From Leucaena leucocephala (Eukaryota; Streptophyta; Magnoliopsida; Fabales; Fabaceae): DNA of 64,000 nucleotides. Under the pieces are notes generated by a model that was given only the letters and a program-made list of their open reading frames with translations, had not been told where the DNA came from and did not search any database. The position numbers were made by a program, and so were the translations under genes. The stretch is taken from contig CM073558.1 in assembly GCA_037074615.1 (NCBI GenBank), positions 15,607,001 to 15,671,000 of the forward strand, written 5' to 3'. Position 1 is the first letter of the stretch; the number at the start of each line of letters is the position of its first letter. Of this stretch, positions 58,095 through 64,000 are shown piece after piece.

Positions 58095-60921
58095 TGTCAC
58101 ATCCTTATATTTATACATCTTAGGGATCATTCAGTAGCACTTAAACCACTTTCAGGGTCATTGAAGTCTAAACACTTAATCTGGAATTTTATTCATATCG
58201 AGTACTGTTCACTGTGGCAAATTCCAGATGAGTGACCTGATTTTGAAAATTTATAACTAATTCTATAAAAATCGAAATGAAGTGGTTCAATTGCTACATG
58301 AAGCTAACTCAAATATATTTCAGGGAAAAATCATTGGTTGACCAATCCTTGACAAATTTCACGTGGGTCAACGTTTCAATCTTACTGTTCATCCAATGAC
58401 TTTCTCCTGAATCCAGCATTCTGGTCCCAACTTTAACAATTTATATCTTTTCGTGTATACATCCAAATTAGACATTCTATATACCAAATTAAATCTTAGT
58501 ATGTCTACTTTTTACCCTAAAAATTTCGTACATTAATTCAATCATTTACTATTTTTAATGATTTATCAAACATGAATGGGTCTTCACGAGTTACTGTTCA
58601 CTGAGCCTATTTTCAGCATTTAGTCTTTACATACTCAAGCCTACAGCCAACACATATCAGTCATACAAGCCAGATAACAATTAATATCAAATAATCAACT
58701 GTTATATATTAGTGCATGATTAACTCCCTCATATTTTATTACATCCTTTTCTGTCTAAAAAAACCGGCAGCATAACTGTTACAATTCTTCTTTAGAAAGT
58801 AACCGATGTTGTACCGATTCGGTAATTCCCTTATGCGAACTACCATTCTACGTAGTACCCAGGAAAGACTGGATGAACCTGCTGGGTCCACTCACTTCCA
58901 GCCTCCTTAGACAGCACTACGTACACAGTACGTATCAGTTCCTTTCTTTGTTCCGTCTTCGTCGTCGGAATTTCGGCAGCCTACCGGCGTCTCTTAAGAT
59001 TTCCAAATTTTATTTTGACAGAACCTCCCCTGTAATGTTATGTTTGGGAATGAGATTCAAAAGAATCCCAGTAACAACAATCATAACAAAATATGTAATG
59101 CAAAGTGACGGTGCTTGCTTGTGACTGTGTACAGATAAGTATGCTGCATGCTTCTATATTCAATAACATATGATCATAGCATTGGAATATAGCTTCAAGC
59201 ATAACATATAGGACAACAATCAACCAAACAAAACAACACATCACAAAGACATTACATAAGAGCTAGGATTAGTTATTACCTCAAAAGCAGAGCTTCAGAA
59301 CTTCCTTACTACTTCTAACTCCACCAGAACTTCCTTTCTTTCTTTCTTTCTCCTTCTCTCTCTTCTTTATCTCTCTTTTCTTGCCAAAAACGTGGGATGC
59401 ATAAAATGGGAGGGGAAGGGGGTATTTATAGCTTTAATGGATGGCATTCTTGTAATTTTGAAGCCATCTGAACATGTGGTCCTGGTTTTTCCTGGAATTT
59501 CCTATTTTCTTTAATTCTTTTTACTGCATCACCCTGGACACCTCATGGGACACCTGATAGGACACCTCACCACCCATATTCTTCATGTGATGAAATTTGG
59601 AGGTTCTGGAAGCTTTCCGGTCCAATCTGGTACCGGCCCGGTCCATCGCCTCGAAAAACGTGCCGTTTTCTGAATCTGATGTTTCTGAAGATCCTTTTTA
59701 TGTCTACTGACCTCACATTTAGTATCTAGACCCTTTATATCATTAACTTTTTAATACTGGGTCCAGACTCAATTACAGATCCCCTGCGAAATGACCAAAA
59801 TGCCCTTGGTGCCCTATCTTGTCCTATTTTAATCCCTAAGGGCAAAATCGTCATTTTACACCTTTTTGGACCCGGTCAAAGCTTATACTGGCTCTAGTCA
59901 ACCTTATTTAGACATGTCTTAACCTCTGGGTCTGTCCAAAATGACCAGAATACCCTATATTCATCTGCTGCCCTTTTTGTACAACATAGGGGCATTTTCG
60001 TAATTTCGCACTTTTCCGGGGTTCTGCTGGACACTGGCCCACCTATCAGTCCAAGAGTCTTATTGGGCCTCTAATGGCACCATTTTCGGGCTTCCTGGGT
60101 CCATTACCTGTATGGCACGTATTACGAGGAATCTTCCTTTAACACAATTCATTGAATATTTTAACTATTATTTACCGAGTATATACCTTTTCCGGACACC
60201 GGCTCTTTTTCCCAGATATAGTGTCCTACTGTGTTCAGGCATCCTTGGGGGTTATAACGGTCATCTGACCAAAGTCATCCGATCGCATTCAGCCTCTTTA
60301 AAAATACCGATAAATCTCCTACCCGGATCCCCGGAGGCCTCACACTCCGTCTGGATTTCTTTATTTTGTGAATAACTTTTCCTACAGACCTCCTATCGGT
60401 ATCCTGTCAGTTTCCCGACATCCGCCCATAAAGGCGCATCATCCTGTATTTTCCCACTTATATCTGAAATCTAGGGTATCCGGTATAAATTTTTATAACT
60501 TTTGGACGATCAGTCCATTTCTGGCTATCTGGAGTCTTCAAAAATTCCGGTATTAGGCTTGGTTACCCGGCGTCACCTGCCCTACCTTCTGGTAGAATCT
60601 GGGACTGAAATGCTGTCGGGCAGTGCAAACCACTTCTAGCCTATTTTCTTTAATTATACTTTAGCCCCAGGGAACTTTTCCTTCTTTATAATTAAGTCCC
60701 TTAATTTGGCTAAAATTACACTTTAAGACCCCATATTTTTGTCTACCTTTCATTCCTAACTTTAAACTTTCCATAATTGCATTTAGGTCCCTTAATTTCC
60801 TTTCTTTTGCAATTTAATCCTTTTCTTTACATAAAGGTACACATGTTTTTCCTGAAACAGAGCTCATATATTCCGTTTAATCTGTACATAGGAACCAGTA
60901 CAGAAGATTAAGGATATTACA
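58095..60921 (-). repeat. 3' LTR of the Tekay-like chromovirus
   Basis: It reads TGTAATATCCTTAATC at 60921 on the minus strand and ends GGATGTGACA at 58095, 2827 bp, with imperfect inverted ends TGTAATATCC/GGATGTGACA. A promoter-like TATAAATAC lies at 59422-59430 (minus), followed downstream by a purine-rich leader (GAAAGAAAGAAAG, about 59330-59390). The frames at 58873, 60112 and 60368 run antisense and have no recognisable features. Confidence 0.85.
59422..59430 (-). promoter_or_regulatory. TATA box of the Tekay-like LTR
   Basis: TATAAATAC in the context AAAGCTATAAATACCCCC on the minus strand, a good plant TATA box, placed mid-LTR with an untranslated purine-rich stretch just downstream. 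This is inferred from sequence only. Confidence 0.5.
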
Positions 60922-60940
60922 TTTCTCTCCCCCTAAAAAT
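60922..60940 (-). promoter_or_regulatory. Polypurine tract of the Tekay-like element
   Basis: On the minus strand ATTTTTAGGGGGAGAGAAA directly precedes the LTR start TGTAATATCC, the usual plus-strand priming site. Confidence 0.75.
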
Positions 60941-60974
60941 AAATTTCGTCCCCGAAATTTATATTACATCTATC

Positions 60975-61660
60975 CTATACCAATAATTCAGGGTACTTTT
61001 CTCTCATCTTTTCTCCTGTTTCCCATGTAGCCTCTTGTTCAGTCAAACCTTTCCAGATCACTTTAACTAAAGGAATCTGCTTATTCCGCAACTGCTTGAC
61101 TTTTCTATCAGCAATTCGCACCGGTCCAACCTCATAGGTCAAGTCATCTCGCAGTGTAACCTCATCTTGCTCTATCACATGAGATAGATCTGGAATATAC
61201 TTCTTTAATTGGGAAACATGGAACACATCATGTATCTGGCTGAGATTCGGAGGAAGAGCTAACTTGTAGGCTACTGCTCCTATCTTTGAGAGAATCTGGA
61301 ATGGCCCGATGTATCTTGGATGCAACTTCTTCACCTTAATCGATCGTCCGGCTCCTGTGGTTGGAGTTAACTTAAGGAATACATGTTCTCCTTCTTCAAA
61401 TTCCAACGGCTTCCTTCTGACATCTGCATAGCTCTTCTGTCTGCTTTGAGCCGTCAACAATCGTTTTCTAATTACCGCAACTTGTTCTGCAGTTTGATCC
61501 ACTATATCCAGACCAAGCATTCTTCTCTCGCTCAACTCTAGCCAGCATAAGGGGGATCTACATTTTCGTCCATAGAGTGCTTCAAAAGGTGCCATCTGTA
61601 TACTGGCCTGATAACCATTGTTATATGCAAACTCTATAAGGGGTAAATGGATATCCCAGC
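60975..61660 (-). CDS. Integrase C-terminus with chromodomain, Tekay/Del-like (5' end cut off by insertion)
   Basis: Open for ~228 codons from the insertion point to a stop at 60975. It starts WDIHLPLIEFAYNNGYQASI, MAPFEALYGRKCRSPLCW, the end of the DDE core. It continues with LTAQSRQKSYADVRRKPLEF, HVFLKLTPTTGAG, LHPRYIGPFQILSKIGAVAY, LALPPNLSQIHDVFHVSQLK, which is the GPF/Y integrase module. The last ~50 residues (VRIADRKVKQLRNKQIPLVK, VIWKGLTEQEATWETGEKMR) form a chromodomain: VKVIWKG...EATWE is the core strand pattern. Such chromodomains are thought to steer integration into heterochromatin. No stop or frameshift is seen, so the insertion of F broke a fairly young gene. The catalytic region and the start are not in the window. 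Confidence 0.85.
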
Positions 61661-63563
61661 TGTAAGGAATTAGAAGACACGCAGCGGAAATAAACTTTAA
61701 AAATTTTCCATTCCTTGCCAGGATCTGCCGTATGTGTTTAAGTCAAGTGGAAAGAATCATTACCCTTAGTGTTGCTCAGCGAATTTCACAGCTTCTCTAC
61801 GTGGGTGGTGATCTCTTTCTGATCGCAAGAAATCGACGGAGTGTTCCTCAGCGACCTTCACAGATTCTCTCCGCGAACGGTGGTCTCTTTCCAATCACAA
61901 GAAGTCGACGCCTCAGGGCGGCTTCCTCTACTGGTATCCACACGAACAGCGTTCCAACCACGAACGACGTGCTAGCGTCTCCTGTCCCTCCAAGGCTTTC
62001 ACAAGTCTCCGTCTCTATTTCGGCAGTTTCTTGTCTGCAAACCTTTTGCAGATTCCGTTCGGCCTTTTGTGTTCTGTATTATTTTCAAATGTAGCTCCTC
62101 CAATCAGATATAGAGGATGCTATGCGTTTTTTTTCACTTAACCTAATTGGATTTTGGAGTTAATCTTATATTAATTCCGAATTCATACAATATCATATAT
62201 TGTATAATTTTATAAGAAACTAATTAAATAAAATAATATTAAATCCGTCCCACAGATTTAATTACCTATTTATTTAACTTTAAATAAAGATGAGACTGAG
62301 TTATATTTGATTTATTCCCATAAATCAAATTTGAGATATCCTATCAATTTGAATTTCAAATTCAAACGTGATAGGGATTTAATTTATCCTTATAAATTAA
62401 ATCTTATAAATATCTCTTATATGAGATATCCTATCAATTTGAATTTCGAATTTCAAACGTGATAGAGATTTAATTTATCCTTATAAGTTAAATCTTATAA
62501 ATATCTCTTATATGAGATATCCTATCAATTTGAATTTCGAATTTCAAACGTGATAGAGATTTAATTTATCCTTATAAATTAAATCTCATATATCTCATAT
62601 ATATAATATATATACGAATTTATATATATACGAATATAAATATAAATAAATATATATATCCACCCTGGATCATTCATTGAATCTAGACATGTCTTAGATT
62701 CAATGAATCTGGACATCATAGCTCGTGTTGGGCTATTTTGTGTGCGACCCTGTAGGCCCATATGAAGTTGGCAGTGGGCCATTTGCTATATTAGCCCACA
62801 AGTCGCAAGCGGTCTCTAGCAAGACATAACAACTACCCAAATCATATGAGGATCGATAAACGATGTAACCTTTTATACAACCATATCATGTCCCTTCTGT
62901 CACGCGATATTTTGGTCATGGATGAGGCATGGATAATGTCATCCTCCTATTCCTGACCGTTACTTTCTCGATCCCTGAGTAGTCTGACTATAGAAATGGA
63001 ACTACCTTTCCATTACAGTATGGCCATACATTTCTCAGACTCACTCATCGAGGGGCCCAGTAATATCTCTCCACGAATGTGAGGGACAAATTCCATCTTG
63101 ACCATTCACATTCCTCCGCATGAAAAACCACTAAGCCCGAACATAGTCTTTATGATCACTCGGTCAAAAGTGACTTTTGACTAGGTCAAAGCTGAGCATT
63201 TTGTCATGTAGGAATCCATGATGATCTCAGGTCAAAGGGCATATTGACATGGTTTGTATATGAGAGAAGCTTATGACGTTACCCATGCAGTTCTCTCATA
63301 GCGGGTCGGTCCAACACCCTGTACTCTTACATGTGCTTATGACTTTGATTTATATCTCTATACATCTTCAAAGTCATACTGGTCTTATTTCATCTGTGCT
63401 CCCACATAGATGATCGACCAGGGACATTTAGGATAATATCATGAATTATTCAAGGATGGTCATCATAGTAAACATGCAAATAATATGATAATTCAATTAA
63501 TAAATTCATAAATCAATAATGTTCATAAGACAATGATTGGCCCCTAGGGCACGATTTCCAACA
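61661..63563 (-). repeat. 3' LTR of element F
   Basis: On the plus strand it runs TGTAAGGAATTAGAAGAC to CACGATTTCCAACA, 1903 bp, with TATA at 62869-62877 (minus) and three ~91-bp internal repeats at about 62330-62590. By eye it is very close to the solo LTR at 2772-4669. The recurring frames (120 and 67 residues) are shadows. Confidence 0.9.
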
Positions 63564-63577
63564 ACCTCCCACTTGCA
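63564..63577 (-). promoter_or_regulatory. Polypurine tract of element F
   Basis: GCAAGTGGGAGGTT on the minus strand lies between the RNase H stop and the LTR start TGTTGG. Element E has GCAAGTGAAAGGTT at the same place. Confidence 0.7.
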
Positions 63578-64000
63578 CTAGGTACAATCATTAATTTGAC
63601 TAATTCCCATTGACCTGACATGACGCTCATGCTTTGCCTGCACAAGTGGCTTTGTTAGAGGATCAGCAACATTATCTTCTCCAGCTACTTTGCATATTTT
63701 TATATCACCTCTATCGTTGATTTCTCTGATGAGATGAAATCGCCTGAGTATATGCTTGGTCCTTTGATGTGACCTAGGCTCTTTGGCCTGTGCAATAGCA
63801 CCGCTATTGTCACAGAGCAAAGTTATTGGATCTGAGATGGTAGGTATCACCCCTAGTTCTGTGATAAACTTCCTGATCCAAACGGCTTCCTTAGCTGCAT
63901 CAGATGCTGCTATATACTCAGCTTCCGTTGCAGAATCTGCTACAGTGCCCTGCTTAGAGCTCTTCCAGCTTACTACTCCATTATTGAGGAGGAATATGTA
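63578..64000 (-). CDS. Ty1/copia RNase H (element F, 5' end beyond window)
   Basis: Open from the window edge to a stop at 63578, about 140 codons: YIFLLNNGVVSWKSSKQGTV, ADSATEAEYIAASDAAKEAV, WIRKFITELGVIPTISDPIT, LLCDNSGAIAQAKEPRSHQR, TKHILRRFHLIREINDRGDI, VADPLTKPLVQAKHERHV. The Glu (TEAEY) and Asp (LCDNSGA) of Ty1/copia RNase H are intact and there is no stop in the visible part. RNase H removes the RNA strand during reverse transcription. Compared with element E it keeps consensus ATEAEY and VADPLTK, so F looks the youngest copia copy in the window. Confidence 0.85.
   Translation of the reverse strand, partial: YIFLLNNGVVSWKSSKQGTVADSATEAEYIAASDAAKEAVWIRKFITELGVIPTISDPITLLCDNSGAIAQAKEPRSHQRTKHILRRFHLIREINDRGDIKICKVAGEDNVADPLTKPLVQAKHERHVRSMGISQINDCT

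Larger units (their letters stand above)
58095..61660 (-). mobile_element. 3' end of a Tekay/Del-like chromovirus (Ty3/gypsy), split by element F
   Basis: On the minus strand: integrase C-terminus with chromodomain (61660-60975), a short spacer, a polypurine tract and a 2.83-kb LTR (60921-58095). It was inserted into the satellite at GGGTGAAA|CATCC; the left flank TGAAA (58090-58094) is one copy of the expected duplication and the other would lie beyond the window. The integrase is broken at 61660/61661 by the copia element F. Confidence 0.8.
61661..64000 (-). mobile_element. Element F: 3' end of an Angela-like Ty1/copia element
   Basis: On the minus strand RNase H (64000-63578), polypurine tract and a complete 3' LTR (63563-61661) are visible; the rest lies beyond the right edge. 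The flank CCAGC (61656-61660) is one expected target duplicate. It lies inside the Tekay-like integrase, making the third nesting level here: satellite, then chromovirus, then copia. Confidence 0.85.

Noticed and set aside
60112..60556. Two frames of 87 and 62 residues downstream of the Tekay-like integrase
   Set aside because: They lie inside the LTR, antisense to the element, and have no motif.
61732..62094. 120-residue frame inside the copia LTR (related frames at 4291, 16685, 36935, 39853, 50143)
   Set aside because: It lies in the LTR in antisense to the element and is altered or shortened by frame changes in other copies. I see no coding features beyond those expected from a conserved LTR.
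1..64000. tRNA, rRNA or other host RNA genes
   Set aside because: The only tRNA-related sequences are the two primer binding sites. No cloverleaf or rRNA-like stretch was recognised by eye; a tRNAscan or Rfam search was not possible.

Overview
This window is plant heterochromatin built almost entirely from repeats. I see no host gene that I can support. The evidence for a flowering plant is: Ty3/gypsy elements primed by tRNA-Asp (Athila-like), long-LTR Ty1/copia elements whose LTR resembles the Angela/BARE group, a chromodomain integrase of Tekay/Del type, and a large complex satellite. Such a mix is typical of pericentromeric or subtelomeric DNA. The species cannot be named from the sequence.

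The base layer is one satellite family. It lies in reverse orientation at 5650-7576, 9339-10235, 18578-19656 and 33825-~33925, flips at about 33926, and then runs forward to 58094. From 44594 to 58094 it forms a higher-order repeat (HOR) of about 2.56 kb. In the older-looking parts the dominant spacing is about 540 bp.

Everything else was inserted into that satellite or nested in other insertions. (1) Athila-like elements: A (1-5649, + strand, cut by the window edge), B (10236-18577, +, non-autonomous, most of pol missing), C (19657-28220, +, gag-PR-RT-RH-INT order but full of stops and frameshifts) and D (28221-33824, -, the same family, joined tail-to-tail to C through a 14-bp palindrome). 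(2) One Angela-like copia LTR family at six sites: solo LTRs with perfect 5-bp target duplications at 2772, 7577 and 48586, a truncated LTR at 16612-18044, an internally deleted element E at 36862-41561, and element F from 61661 to the right edge. (3) A Tekay/Del-like chromovirus on the minus strand from 58095, with the 3' LTR and integrase C-terminus visible and its integrase split by element F.

The genes are therefore retroelement gag, protease, reverse transcriptase, RNase H and integrase segments, nearly all decayed. The cleanest open frames are the aspartic protease of B (13803-14660, with an intact DSG motif), a 140-residue frame downstream of it, the chromodomain end of the Tekay-like integrase (60975-61660) and the RNase H of element F. 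All comparisons were made by eye. No alignment, database search or dating was run.
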